Shown here: positions 55,178-64,000 of the stretch, piece after piece
Layout: every line of letters begins with the position of its first letter
How positions within the stretch are numbered: the first letter of the stretch is position 1
Assembly (NCBI GenBank): GCA_965220095.1
Contig: OZ244805.1
Coordinates: forward strand, 3,658,001 to 3,722,000
DNA from: Bin87 sp965220095
GTDB lineage: Bacteria > Chloroflexota > Dehalococcoidia > Lucifugimonadales > UBA3495
Direction: 5' to 3'
Length of the DNA: 64,000 nt
The notes under the pieces: generated by a model
The model's input: the letters and a program-made list of their open reading frames with translations, nothing else
What the model was told of the DNA's origin: nothing
Databases searched by the model: none
Position numbers and translations under genes: made by a program

Positions 55178-56383
55178 TCAGGGAAGCGCACCCTCCGCAC
55201 GGAACACGTCTGCCAGTTTTTCGACCCCTTCCCATATCTCATCCTCGGTAGGGAGAGCAAAGCACAGCCGGATATAATTGGCGGCTTTTTCCGGGTCTGC
55301 CGACCAATCCGGTCCGGGATTGAACGCGATGCCTTCCCTGAGTGCCGGATCGGCGAGTTTGCGGGAATCGATTCCCGGGGGAAGCTTGACCCACAAGTAC
55401 ATCCCGCCTCGGGGAACATAGAAGTCGATACTCGGTCCGAACGACTCACGGAGCGCGCCGGTGAGCGCGTCGCACTTGCGTTTCAAAACCGACCGCACCT
55501 GCAAGACGTGGTCTTCATAGTGGTTGGTGAAGTAATCGCCCACAATCATCTGATCCATGACGCCGGTTCCGGCGTCGTTTTTGCGGGAAAGCAATCGGCT
55601 CATCACCTCCCACGACGCTACAACGTATCCCAGCCGCGTACCGGGCCCCAGGGTTTTTGAGAATGAGCCGATGTGCAGCACTCGGTTGGTGTCGTCCAGG
55701 GATCGGATCGCCTTCTCATATTCGCCCTCGAATACAAGGTCGGCGTAGCATTCATCCTCGAATATCGGAACGCCAAATTCTTCGCTCAGTTCCAGCATCT
55801 GCCTACGACGCTCCATCGTCAATACGGTGCCCGTGGGATTCTGGAGCGTCGGGATCGTATAGATGTACTTGGGGCGAACTCCCCGGTTCCGCAGATCTTC
55901 GAGCGCCTGGGCCAGGTGGTCCATGCTCATGCCGTCCTGGTCCACTTCCACACCGACGATGTTGACTTTCCTGCGCCTCAGATTGCTCAGCGCGCCGGAG
56001 AAACTGAACGCCTCGACGATTGCGGTGTCACCTTCCTCCAGCAGGATTTCATTGATCAACTCGATTCCCTGGCCGGACCCGGAAGTGATCAGGACTTCGT
56101 CTGTCGTAATGTCTATCCCCCGATGCTTGGCGAGTTTGTCAACCAGGAACTGGCGCAACGGGACAATGCCCTGCGGTCCGCCGTCGAAGTTGTACATGGA
56201 GATGTTCCTGGGGTCGCCCCGAAATACCCTGGCGGCCGACTCGATAAACCTTTCCGCAGGGACCGAATCCGGGTCGCTATGACCGCCAATGAAATTGTAT
56301 TTGGGGTGGCCTTCCCATGGAGCCGGAGGGGGAGGGAGGTCCTTGTTGAAGAGCGCGGAATAATCCAAGCCTTTCCCTGGCAT
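55178..56383 (-). CDS. PLP-dependent aminotransferase class I/II
   Basis: The 401-residue protein has the fold-type I features: YNFDGGPQGIVPLRQFLVDK, LITSGSGQGIELINEILLEE, PTLQNPTGTVLTMERRRQML, and SFSKTLGPGTRLGYVVAS with the PLP lysine. It resembles the LysN/AroE-8-like aminotransferases (2-aminoadipate type) of mixed specificity. The ATG at 56383 starts MPGKGLDYSALFNKDLPPPP, which includes a short N-terminal extension. The amino donor and acceptor cannot be read from sequence. Confidence 0.9.
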   Translation of the reverse strand: MPGKGLDYSALFNKDLPPPPAPWEGHPKYNFIGGHSDPDSVPAERFIESAARVFRGDPRNISMYNFDGGPQGIVPLRQFLVDKLAKHRGIDITTDEVLITSGSGQGIELINEILLEEGDTAIVEAFSFSGALSNLRRRKVNIVGVEVDQDGMSMDHLAQALEDLRNRGVRPKYIYTIPTLQNPTGTVLTMERRRQMLELSEEFGVPIFEDECYADLVFEGEYEKAIRSLDDTNRVLHIGSFSKTLGPGTRLGYVVASWEVMSRLLSRKNDAGTGVMDQMIVGDYFTNHYEDHVLQVRSVLKRKCDALTGALRESFGPSIDFYVPRGGMYLWVKLPPGIDSRKLADPALREGIAFNPGPDWSADPEKAANYIRLCFALPTEDEIWEGVEKLADVFRAEGALP

Positions 56384-56896
56384 GAGCTGATCCTCCGATT
56401 TGTCGGCGCGTCTCCGCCCGTTGGTGAAACCAAAGCCGCGAGCATCTTAACACCGTCAGCATCGGGCGTCGACGACATCGGCGCTAAATGGAGAATCGTT
56501 CCCAAGTCGCCCGGCATTTCCGCTTTCGCCTGTATACCGGTTTTGGGTGAAAATCTATCAGTAGTGGCCTGGGAACACCCTGTCAGCTTGCCCGTTCTGC
56601 CGTGGCTTCAAATACGCGCTGTCCTCAGGACTCGGCCTCGTCGATGCGGGGGCTCGAGTGGAATTTCTGGCCTATGGTCCCTGAAAACAACAGTGGATGT
56701 GCGGGGTCCATCTCCATCTTCTCGCGGTACGCCCAAGGTTTTGGTTCGACGCGACAATGTAGACATCGTCGCTGGCCCAGTTTTCGAGAATCTGGTCGAT
56801 GTCGGGTGTACTACGTCCTGATGCGATTTCCCTGTGTGGACGACAATGCCAGTTTGGCAATCAAGCGCGGGCTAAAGCAAGGGACAACAAGAGCGC
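56384..56896. other. Spacer with no gene seen
   Basis: Forward and reverse frames here lack motifs and are interrupted. Nothing is supported between the aminotransferase start and the end of the STAND gene. Confidence 0.4.
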
Positions 56897-59491
56897 TTAA
56901 CCAGAGATGCCCAACCGGCCAGCTATGTTCAAACAGTGTTCATTGTCCGGATCCATTGCAAGTCCCCGGATCGCGAACTCCCGAGCTCTGTCTGTCTGGG
57001 TCAGATGGATGGCAAGCCAAGCCATGCGAGACAAATCGTCGGCTTTGGCTTCAGATACCCGAGCTTCCAATCGATCGAGCATTGTCTGAGCTAGTTGCCG
57101 TTTCGCATCGACCGGCAATTCCAATTCTGTATACCGCCGATTCAACAAGTTTGCCGTGTTCGAGACGTCGTAGAAAGGCACGCTTTCAAATTGGGCTCGT
57201 TCCACGTACGCATGGATTTCCCCAAGGGGGTCTTGGCGGCGGTAATAGGCATTTGCAAGCATATGCCAAGCTCGGGCGGAATCCGGGCCGTTCTCATCCC
57301 GTTGCAGAAACAGTGTGATGTTTTCGACGGCCTCTTCTACGTCCTTGTCCGTACCCCGTTCCAAACGCCATTTTGCTAGCAGGAGCCAGCCAGGGTTGTA
57401 AGCCCGGCAAACCATCTCGATTATCGGCCTGTAATCATCAAATCGCTCTCCCCTGTCGATCCGATCCGAAATGCTTTTTACGCAGCTCTCCAAACCTTTT
57501 GACAAGTTGAGGTTGATATCCGTTATGGAACTGGGGTTGAACATTTGCAGTATCTGAATGTCCGCTTGGATAGCAGATTTAATGACATTAACTTGAAGTT
57601 GCTGCTTCCCGAAAGCACTCGCAGCCAAGGGCAGACTGATGAACTCTTGCTCGTCCGCCGCGACCCTAGACTCAACTAGGGAATAGTGCAGTAGGGCCTC
57701 AATGCCACGCTCGACCTCCAAGCGTTCTTCCGTCGAGCGTATCAAGACGGCTTCCAGAGCGATTCTTGGGACCGCAGAATTCCATCCCGCCAACGTCATG
57801 AAGATACGCTGCCCGCATGGCGATAGAGCTTTGAACGTTCGGTCGAACAGAGCGGTCAATATGTCTCCGCTGCCAGCAACAACGTGCCTAGGTGACCGAA
57901 ATTGCTGTTTGTCAGCGATTTCGTCAAGTAAGATTTTTATTACGTACGGATGGCCGCCACATTGCGTTACGATCTCAGTAATACTGCTCGAAGTGAGCAG
58001 ATGTTTGATTTTGAGTTGTGACGCGGTGCCATCGATCAGCAACCTCGATTCAGTATCCGTCATTCCCTGCACTTTCAAGGGATAGTCACCTTTGAAGGTT
58101 CGGAGTCTAGTGGTGATCAATATCTTATTCGGCGGCCTGATAAAGTTTTCCAACCAAACGAACATCTCAACGGGATTCCGGACAGTCTCAAAATTGTCGA
58201 AAACGTACAGGCATCTCCCACCATCGGAATCTTGGAGTTGCTGTTGGAAATACTCCTTTGCATTGAACGTTTTTTCGTTCCGCTCACTCTCTGGTAGAAC
58301 GAACTTTGCGTATTGATCAGCGACGTCATCAGGCGTCAAAACGCCCGGCCGCACCATTCGAGGCCCCGACGGGCGCAAGTCTATGTCCCTAGCGCTGAAC
58401 CAAACGACGATATCAAAACGGGGTTGGTCATAAAGTGTTTCAATCACTTGGATGGTAGCCGAGGTTTCGCCCACTCCTCCCGCACCCTGCAGTGTGACCA
58501 CAGCATGGCGGTCATCCGTTAACAGGTCCAAGAGGTCGTTTTCCAACTGGGCGCGCGAAACATAATCGGGCACTGGCGCTGGCGCGTTGGAAAAGCAGTT
58601 GCCTTTCGGTAGTAATTCACCGTGACCTGCGGTCTCACTCGGGAACAAGCTACCCGGTTCGGTCAGGTACGGTGCTGACTCCCCTAGCTGTGTGTCGCCG
58701 GTCACGAATGACAGGAGTTCGAAGGTTTTGTCACTGAAGTTGCCATTGGGTAGGAAAAAATCTATCAGATCTGGGTCGCTTACCAACAAGGGTACGAGCC
58801 TCGGGGCGCCGAGATGAATGTATACCCCATTCGGCACCGAATGATGAGTTTCTCGTTTGAGGTGATCGAAGTCGTCTACCTGCGACCCGATCGACGTAAC
58901 TCGGTATTTTTCCGAAAGGTTCCTGTACAAGTAAGCCCAAGGGCGTTTGAACAAATGTAGGTTCTGGTGCAACAAGTTCAAGCTGTCCCGCAAGTGGATT
59001 GAGGCTTGGCCAAAACCGTCCGGTCGATTAGCGCCGTGTCCCCGGGTTTTGTTGCGGAGGGTTGAAAATAGCCTGAACCATCGTTTCATGTCTGAACAGA
59101 CAGGCAAATCATCAGCTTCTATATCAAGTGCGTCTAACACCGATTTGAGGGACGACACCGATTGGTACTGCCACGTTTCTCGGTCGCAATTTTCAGTCAG
59201 TTCCCTGCGCTCTTGTTGAACATCAGCGATCAAATATTGTGAAGCCGGGCCAGAAAGCAGGTCGTTGACCGCCTCACTCCAATCGCCAAGACCGTTGGCA
59301 CGCACCAACTTATGCTCAAGTCGGTAGCGATTGCCGTTCACATCATTCTCGATCGCAGAAATCATTCCTAAAACGATGGTTTTGGCCATCGCTTCCCCCG
59401 TCAACAACAGGGTATAAAAATACGAGAAATCAGAGTCTTCCTTGGCAATGTCGGCTCTGTCAAAAAGCCTGTCAATCAATCGGTTGCTCAT
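56897..59491 (-). CDS. STAND/NB-ARC-type ATPase with HEPN-like N-terminus and TPR-like tail
   Basis: The 864-residue protein has three parts. Residues 1-200 are helical and include R146-N-K-T-R-G-H152, an R-x5-H motif like that of HEPN ribonucleases. At about 300-500 is an NB-ARC-like ATPase: VTLQGAGGVGETSATIQVIE, where the Walker A Lys is Glu342, then CLYVFDNFETV (Walker B) and KILITTRLRT (sensor). The remainder is helical, TPR-like (ARAWHMLANAYYRRQDPLGE). This architecture is that of NLR-like antiphage proteins. Lys-to-Glu would be expected to weaken nucleotide binding; GAA differs from AAA by one base. The gene is lower in GC than its neighbours. It stands alone. Confidence 0.85.
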   Translation of the reverse strand: MSNRLIDRLFDRADIAKEDSDFSYFYTLLLTGEAMAKTIVLGMISAIENDVNGNRYRLEHKLVRANGLGDWSEAVNDLLSGPASQYLIADVQQERRELTENCDRETWQYQSVSSLKSVLDALDIEADDLPVCSDMKRWFRLFSTLRNKTRGHGANRPDGFGQASIHLRDSLNLLHQNLHLFKRPWAYLYRNLSEKYRVTSIGSQVDDFDHLKRETHHSVPNGVYIHLGAPRLVPLLVSDPDLIDFFLPNGNFSDKTFELLSFVTGDTQLGESAPYLTEPGSLFPSETAGHGELLPKGNCFSNAPAPVPDYVSRAQLENDLLDLLTDDRHAVVTLQGAGGVGETSATIQVIETLYDQPRFDIVVWFSARDIDLRPSGPRMVRPGVLTPDDVADQYAKFVLPESERNEKTFNAKEYFQQQLQDSDGGRCLYVFDNFETVRNPVEMFVWLENFIRPPNKILITTRLRTFKGDYPLKVQGMTDTESRLLIDGTASQLKIKHLLTSSSITEIVTQCGGHPYVIKILLDEIADKQQFRSPRHVVAGSGDILTALFDRTFKALSPCGQRIFMTLAGWNSAVPRIALEAVLIRSTEERLEVERGIEALLHYSLVESRVAADEQEFISLPLAASAFGKQQLQVNVIKSAIQADIQILQMFNPSSITDINLNLSKGLESCVKSISDRIDRGERFDDYRPIIEMVCRAYNPGWLLLAKWRLERGTDKDVEEAVENITLFLQRDENGPDSARAWHMLANAYYRRQDPLGEIHAYVERAQFESVPFYDVSNTANLLNRRYTELELPVDAKRQLAQTMLDRLEARVSEAKADDLSRMAWLAIHLTQTDRAREFAIRGLAMDPDNEHCLNIAGRLGISG

Positions 59492-60014
59492 CTTTGGGAT
59501 CCTCAGTTGGAATCTTCATTGGCGTCGATGTAGCCTGCGATTGCGTTTCGGGGAAATTGAGCCCAATGGCAGAATGGTCGCATGTGGTATGGGCGTACCA
59601 GCTACAGTTGGCCAATGGCCACCGAAGCGGAGGAGCTATCCGGTAGAACGTCCCGGAGCCCTTCACCGTTCTGTCCCCCGGGCGCTAGAAGGTTATAGAC
59701 ATTTTAAGGGGTCGCAACACTGTCTAGAACCGCCCAAATCGTACTCGACAACGACATCAAAAGCAAGTTATGCTCGCATCCGTAACTGTTCAGAGTCGGT
59801 GAGGCGAATCGGCCGAACTGGGTTTGGGGATGGCTGGCACTGGGGATGATGTCATTTAACTGGGCAGCATCCTTGTTGCGAACTGGTATGAATCGGTATT
59901 GTGCTTTTTGCTTAGAAATTAAGCGATTTTGCCTCTGTGTCGTGTCGTTAAGCGCCTCGGCGCCGGGGTCGGTCGGCTTGGGGCCTACTTCCTGCATCGC
60001 GCTCCGGGCCGTGG
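59492..60014. other. Spacer with no gene seen
   Basis: Only weak frames without motifs occur here, upstream of the STAND gene and downstream of the SDR. Its promoter is likely here but no box is clear. Confidence 0.4.
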
Positions 60015-60806
60015 TCATGTCGCCTCGTCTGTCCCTGGACCCCAGGTCACTCCGAATTCTGCTCTGGCCACCAACTCCCCCGTCAGGGTTTCCGCGGTCT
60101 GGCCCGCCAGCCATACGCCCGGTGGTGCCAGGGCATCGGGCTGGACCATCGGTATGTGGGCGGTTCCCGGCCAGTCGCCGCGCCGGTTCATCCAGGTGTC
60201 CACCCTCCCCGGCTCAAATACGTTGACCGCGATATTATGCGGCCTGACCTCCTCCGCCAGGCTTAAAAACATCCGCTCCAGCGCTGCTTTGCTCATAGAA
60301 TAGCCGACTCGCCCCTCCCGGTAAGCCCGGGCGGAGCCGGAGGTAATGCAGTATATGGACCCACCCTCGCCCTGGGATATCATGGACGGCAGTGCGTACT
60401 TGCAAAGCAGCAGCGGGCCGCGCACGTTGACCGCAAGGCATTGGTCCAATAGCTCAACGTCCAGGTCCACCACCGGTGACTCACAGTCCATGCCCGCATT
60501 GGAAACGAGAACGTCAATCCGGCCGAAATGGTCCAGCGTGGCGGTCATCAGGTCTTGAATATCCGTGACCTGCGCCACGTCGCAGCGGACCGGTATCGCC
60601 GTGCCTCCGCGGTCGGTGATCTGCGCTGCCGTATCGCGTATGTCGCCCGACCCATACTTCTCGTACTGGGTGCCGGCCGACCCGTCCACTTCAGTACGAG
60701 ACGCTACCACTACCTTCGCCCCGGCGTCGCCCAGCCCCAGGCAAATGGCGCGCCCGATCCCACGGCTGCCGCCGGTTACAATCGCTACTTTGCCGTCAAG
60801 TCTCAT
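60015..60806 (-). CDS. SDR family oxidoreductase
   Basis: The 263-residue protein has TGGSRGIGRAICLGLGDAGA (cofactor loop), VSNAGMDCESP in place of NNAG, ITSGSARAYREGRVGYSMSK with the catalytic Ser and the YSMSK Tyr/Lys, and FEPGRVDTWM after. VVVASRT suggests NADP(H). It lies 14 bases downstream of the FAD oxidase stop on the same strand, so they may be one operon for oxidising an alcohol or sugar-like substrate. Start at ATG 60806. Confidence 0.9.
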   Translation of the reverse strand: MRLDGKVAIVTGGSRGIGRAICLGLGDAGAKVVVASRTEVDGSAGTQYEKYGSGDIRDTAAQITDRGGTAIPVRCDVAQVTDIQDLMTATLDHFGRIDVLVSNAGMDCESPVVDLDVELLDQCLAVNVRGPLLLCKYALPSMISQGEGGSIYCITSGSARAYREGRVGYSMSKAALERMFLSLAEEVRPHNIAVNVFEPGRVDTWMNRRGDWPGTAHIPMVQPDALAPPGVWLAGQTAETLTGELVARAEFGVTWGPGTDEAT

Positions 60807-60820
60807 TTTGTCAAAACGTC

Positions 60821-62221
60821 CTAGACCCGGGGCCGGATGTTCTGGTTGTGGCTGAACAGGTTCGTCGGGTCGTACCTCTGCTTCAGAGCTGCCAGCCTCT
60901 GGAAGTTGTCCCCGAAGGCCGCCTGTATCGACTCTGCTCCTTCCTCCGCCTCGGTGCCGACCTGGTTGATGTAGGCCCCCGAGGAGAATGGCGACAATGC
61001 CGAGGCGAACTCCCGGACCCACCGGATGTGGACCTCCGACTCCCCCGGGTCCAGGTAGACCGCGTTGGTGGCCCATTCGCACAGGGCGCCCCGGTGACCG
61101 AAGGCGGCTTCGTTGGCGGGCACGCGCTGGGCGGCGTTGCCCAGATACTGGAACAGGACGCTCGAGAGCGGCGAGGTTATCCGGTCAAAAAAGTCGAGGG
61201 TGATGTCCAGCGCGTCGTCGCTGACTTGGCTCATGAAATGGGACTTCAGGTAGTTCTGCCGCCCCGGCGCGGCCTGCGGCAAAGACTGGGCCTCGGCGTA
61301 AGTCCTGGGCCTTACATCGTCGGACAACGGCGGGCCGAACTCCCGCAATGGCCGGATGACCCGCTCCCCCTCTGCAATGGGGCCGTGGTAGCAGAGCAGA
61401 ATGCTGCACGCTTTGCCCCCGCCGTCGGGGAGGGTCGTCAGGAAGGTGATGATGTTCATCTCGTCGGGCATATTGGCGGTAAACTCGCCGACCAGGGCGA
61501 AGAAGTCCCTTACCCGATGGTACGGGTAGACCAGGAAGCCGGCCAGCACCATGGGGCCGACGGGATGCAGCCGGTACTCGAGAGACGTTACGACGCCGAA
61601 GTTGCCGCCGCCGCCCCGCAGGGCCCACAACAGGTCGGGGTTCTCGTCGGCGCTGGCGGTGAGCGGCCGGCCGTCGGCGGTGACCACGTCGGCGGCAATC
61701 AGGTTGTCGCAACTGAGGCCGTGAGCGCCGGACAGCCATCCGATGCCGCCGCCCAGCGTGAGACCGGCGATGCCGGTGTCCAGGTCGGTCCCTCCGGGCG
61801 TGGCGAGTCCGAAGGCCTGGGTCTCGTGGTCGAACGCTCCCCACTTCGTCCCGCCTTGAGCCCGTACCGTTTTGGCCGCCGGATCGACGCGCACGCCGGT
61901 CATACGGGAAAGGTCGATCATCAACCCTTCGTCGCAAACGCTGTTGCCCGGAAAATTATGGCCGCCGCCGCGCACCGAAATCAGCAGGTCGTTCTCCCTG
62001 GCGAAGTTGACCGAGTTGATCACGTCGGCCGTTCCGCTGCAACGAGCAATCAGGGCGGGCCGTTTATCGACCATGGCGTTCCAGATCCGTCGGACGCTGT
62101 CGTAGCCCTCGTCGCCCGGGCGCAGCGTCTCCCCGTGCAGGCTGCCCCTGAAGTCCTTGACTGCCGCCTCGCTGATGACGGCGTAGTCGCCGGAAAGGGT
62201 CGCAAATTTCAGGTCTGCCAT
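60821..62221 (-). CDS. FAD-binding oxidoreductase (BBE-like)
   Basis: The 466-residue protein is of the p-cresol methylhydroxylase/berberine-bridge type: SVRGGGHNFPGNSVCDEGLM holds the histidine to which FAD is usually attached, TLGGGIGWLSGAHGLSCDNL the Cys of the second link, and WALRGGGGNFGVVTSLEYRL the rest of the FAD site. The end has RLAALKQRYDPTNLFSHNQN, the BBE domain. It oxidises alcohols or carbohydrates with O2. The start at 62221 follows AGGAGG. Upstream lies a 25-residue in-frame stretch that looks like an SDR start. Confidence 0.9.
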   Translation of the reverse strand: MADLKFATLSGDYAVISEAAVKDFRGSLHGETLRPGDEGYDSVRRIWNAMVDKRPALIARCSGTADVINSVNFARENDLLISVRGGGHNFPGNSVCDEGLMIDLSRMTGVRVDPAAKTVRAQGGTKWGAFDHETQAFGLATPGGTDLDTGIAGLTLGGGIGWLSGAHGLSCDNLIAADVVTADGRPLTASADENPDLLWALRGGGGNFGVVTSLEYRLHPVGPMVLAGFLVYPYHRVRDFFALVGEFTANMPDEMNIITFLTTLPDGGGKACSILLCYHGPIAEGERVIRPLREFGPPLSDDVRPRTYAEAQSLPQAAPGRQNYLKSHFMSQVSDDALDITLDFFDRITSPLSSVLFQYLGNAAQRVPANEAAFGHRGALCEWATNAVYLDPGESEVHIRWVREFASALSPFSSGAYINQVGTEAEEGAESIQAAFGDNFQRLAALKQRYDPTNLFSHNQNIRPRV

Positions 62222-62744
62222 ACCTCTGTCCTCCTGCGTGCTTTTCGACGCCCCTGGAGCTGCTCTGACAACGATGGTCTTTCCTTCCAAACGCATTCGA
62301 AGGCCGGTCTGGTCCGCTTTGACCGCTGCCGATTATACGTGTGATGCGGGACCGCCGCCACTGGAACGTCCCCGATGACAGGGCAATCGCATTTAGCGTA
62401 TTTGGCATAATGGACGCCTCAGATTATTGAGAAGTCAAATGCTGCATCCATCCAGAACCAGGAGATTACGGGTCACTGCACCGCCATTATGCCGACATTT
62501 GCCGGATTCCAACGCCCAAACCTTTCAACATCGTCCTTATTTCCCTCACCCAACGGTTTTCGGCGCTCTGGCCGGCGCTGAAACCCTTGCAGAACATTTG
62601 TAATGCGATTGCCCTGTCCCCGATGACCGCCCACTGGCGCAAAGTGCAACCTGCCGCCGTCGGCTCCGGCGGACGCCTCGCAGACCAGGAGATATATTCG
62701 CCTATGCCGCTGCGCCAGCCGGGGCAGATTCAAGGAGGTCAATC
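62222..62744. other. Spacer with an SDR-start remnant and an inverted repeat
   Basis: At 62296-62222 the frame reads MRLEGKTIVVRAAPGASKST, like the first strand and glycine loop of an SDR. GACAGGGCAATCGCATT (62377-62393) recurs in inverse orientation at 62602-62618. No gene is supported here. Confidence 0.5.
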
Positions 62745-63393
62745 GTGATTAGCAAAAAGTTGATGCTTGGCGTCGGGGTTCCTGTGTTGCTGCTCGCCCG
62801 GTTGGGTGGAGTCTTGGCGGCCTACAGCTTTATCCCGACCAAAGGTGCCTCGCGGTCTTGGCGTGATTACCGAGACGCCGACTCGCTGCTAGCCGCTTCC
62901 GAGCGCATCGTTGTGGCGACGTACTTGGATGAGGCGACTCATGAGATCCCCACCATTACTTCCCATGACGGAACAGTGATTGGCTCGGTCACGGAGACAT
63001 TCCGTCGTTTCCGGTTTGGGGAGTCACTGAAAAGGAGATGCCCAAGTTGGGGATACCTTGTATGTCGTTGAGTCCGCCAATGTTAAGACTGCGTTGGTCG
63101 ACGGAGAGTCCGAAACTGTTAACTGCGAAGTGCTGCAGTTGACGGCGGATCAGGAGTACGTCCCGTTCTTGCATAGCAAGCCGGCTAATCCTGCGCAGTA
63201 CGGGGACGCTATATGGACACGCCCGGGAGAACCTGGCATTGCGCAGATAGACGCGGAAGGTCGTCTTACCTTTGTCGCCACCGACAGGTACAAGGATGCG
63301 GTTGAAGGTGAAGGGTTGGAACGTGCTGCGGGATCGGATGCGCCCTTTGAGATGACGAAGGAGGACATCACGGGGACGACTTCTCCGAAATAG
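62745..63393 (+). pseudogene. Signal-peptide protein of unknown function, frameshifted
   Basis: A GTG at 62745 with AAGGAGG six bases upstream starts a frame with a hydrophobic segment (KLMLGVGVPVLLLARLGGVL) and then SERIVVATYLDEATHEIPTI. At AAAA (63030-63033) the frame shifts by one; three As would give SLKGDAQVGDTLYVVESANV, and the second frame runs on to 63393 (VKTALVDGESETVNCEVLQL). Together they make one secreted or membrane-anchored protein of about 215 residues, family unknown. It is either a real frameshift or a consensus error. Confidence 0.6.
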
Positions 63394-63702
63394 TCCGTTC
63401 TTGACTTCGCTTGTGGTGGCGCCTATGAAAAACAGGGGCCACCCGACTTTGGATCGCCGTTGGTTGTGTGGTTCTTGGGACGATGACGTGGGCATCCACT
63501 TGCACGCCCTACTCGTCCAAAGGGGCTTGAGGGGTGTGAGTCGGCACGAGAGGACTTGTTCTCCATTCCTCGCGCTCTCACCAGCAATCTACCACGATCA
63601 TCTCTACTTGACGGCACTACCTCAACCCCATGTTGACAACCCCGGGCGAGGGCTCTAGCCTAGTCTCAACTTCGAATCTACGCTGGGGGATTGGGGTGAA
63701 TT
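63394..63702. other. Spacer before the Rieske gene
   Basis: No frame can be supported in these 309 bases. TGGGGTGAATT precedes the ATG at 63703. Confidence 0.4.
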
Positions 63703-64000
63703 ATGGAGATCAAAGATCTGATCATCGACGACCGGCGGCGGGGTATTTTCAGGGTCCACCGGTCGTCCATGACCTCCGTGGATTTGTTCCGGCGGGAACA
63801 GGAACAAATCTTTGACCGATGCTGGATCTACTTGGGGCACGAGTCGGAAGTGGAACAGCCCGGAGACTACCGGCGCCGAACCATAGCTGGTCGACCGCTT
63901 TTCCTGGTCCGCGGTAAAGACGGTCAAGTGCGGGTGTTCCTCAATTCCTGTACCCATCGGGGTGCTTTGATCTGCCGCCGCGATGCGGGGAACGCCGATG
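63703..64000 (+). CDS. Rieske-type aromatic ring-hydroxylating oxygenase, alpha subunit, N-terminus
   Basis: Only the first 99 residues lie in the window. They read FRREQEQIFDRCWIYLGHES and RPLFLVRGKDGQVRVFLNSC, followed by CTHRGALICRR, the first C-x-H pair of the Rieske [2Fe-2S] cluster in its usual position near residue 84. The second Cys/His pair and the mononuclear iron domain would follow beyond the window. The enzyme would hydroxylate an aromatic or related substrate with O2 and a reductase partner. It is on the plus strand, unlike the SDR and FAD oxidase. Confidence 0.92.
   Translation, partial: MEIKDLIIDDRRRGIFRVHRSSMTSVDLFRREQEQIFDRCWIYLGHESEVEQPGDYRRRTIAGRPLFLVRGKDGQVRVFLNSCTHRGALICRRDAGNAD

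Noticed and set aside
60848..62344. Long forward frame opposite the FAD oxidase
   Set aside because: Same reason: the reverse strand encodes a complete BBE-type enzyme, while the forward product is Val/Gly/Arg-rich without motifs.
1..64000. tRNA or rRNA genes
   Set aside because: I noticed no cloverleaf-like or conserved rRNA sequence on either strand by eye; absence was not tested with a program.

Overview
The window is GC-rich (about 60%) bacterial DNA. Its gene content (three F420/flavin LLM-type monooxygenases, a phosphotriesterase-like hydrolase, SDRs, acyl-CoA dehydrogenase/hydratase/ligase, an amidase, a BBE-type FAD oxidase, a Rieske oxygenase) suggests an uncultivated Chloroflexota lineage of the Dehalococcoidia/SAR202 kind. 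That placement is an inference from gene content; no rRNA or tRNA gene was found to test it.

Layout. 1-14 kb is an ordinary metabolic chromosome region: a zinc-ribbon coiled-coil protein, an SbcD-like nuclease, a P1 peptidase / DUF2520 / panB operon, an SDR, an acyl-CoA dehydrogenase, a DUF4926 domain fused to an enoyl-CoA hydratase, DinB, an iron alcohol dehydrogenase and an S9 peptidase. At 14-19 kb an IS701-type and an IS5-type element sit in a decayed secreted peptidase gene and at a phosphotriesterase stop codon. 20-22.4 kb holds an acyl-CoA ligase and a TIM-barrel (TrpF-like) gene with overlapping ends.

22.5-34.7 kb looks like a defence/stress island: VapC with a DUF104 antitoxin, a clipped BrnA-like antitoxin, a Uma2 nuclease, two paralogous SF2 helicases with different C-termini (DUF4357 versus TPR) interleaved with LLM oxidoreductases, a RelE-type module, a DNA methyltransferase-HNH fusion and a tightly packed three-gene cassette of unknown function. 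An MFS transporter follows.

36.4-52.9 kb is an insertion-sequence graveyard. A TnpB-like gene and a metallophosphoesterase are both cut off at a double-IS block. There is a second copy of the IS701 element, an IS21 element with another IS inside its istB, a further IS701-like element next to a broken RCC1-repeat gene, and scraps of ISL3-, ISAs1- and IS1182-like elements. An amidase with a small partner and a histidine phosphatase survive in the middle.

52.9-64 kb returns to metabolism (cupin, VOC protein, aminotransferase, SDR, FAD oxidase, Rieske oxygenase running off the end), with one large STAND/NLR-like ATPase whose Walker A lysine is replaced by glutamate and which has a possible HEPN-type N-terminal motif.

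Several genes are broken by one-base changes, most in homopolymers. Whether these are real decay, recoding or consensus errors cannot be settled from the sequence alone. The most promising candidates for something undescribed are the three-gene cassette beside the methyltransferase-HNH gene, the STAND protein with the altered P-loop, the LLM-helicase pairs, and the TnpB-like protein with a large internal insertion.
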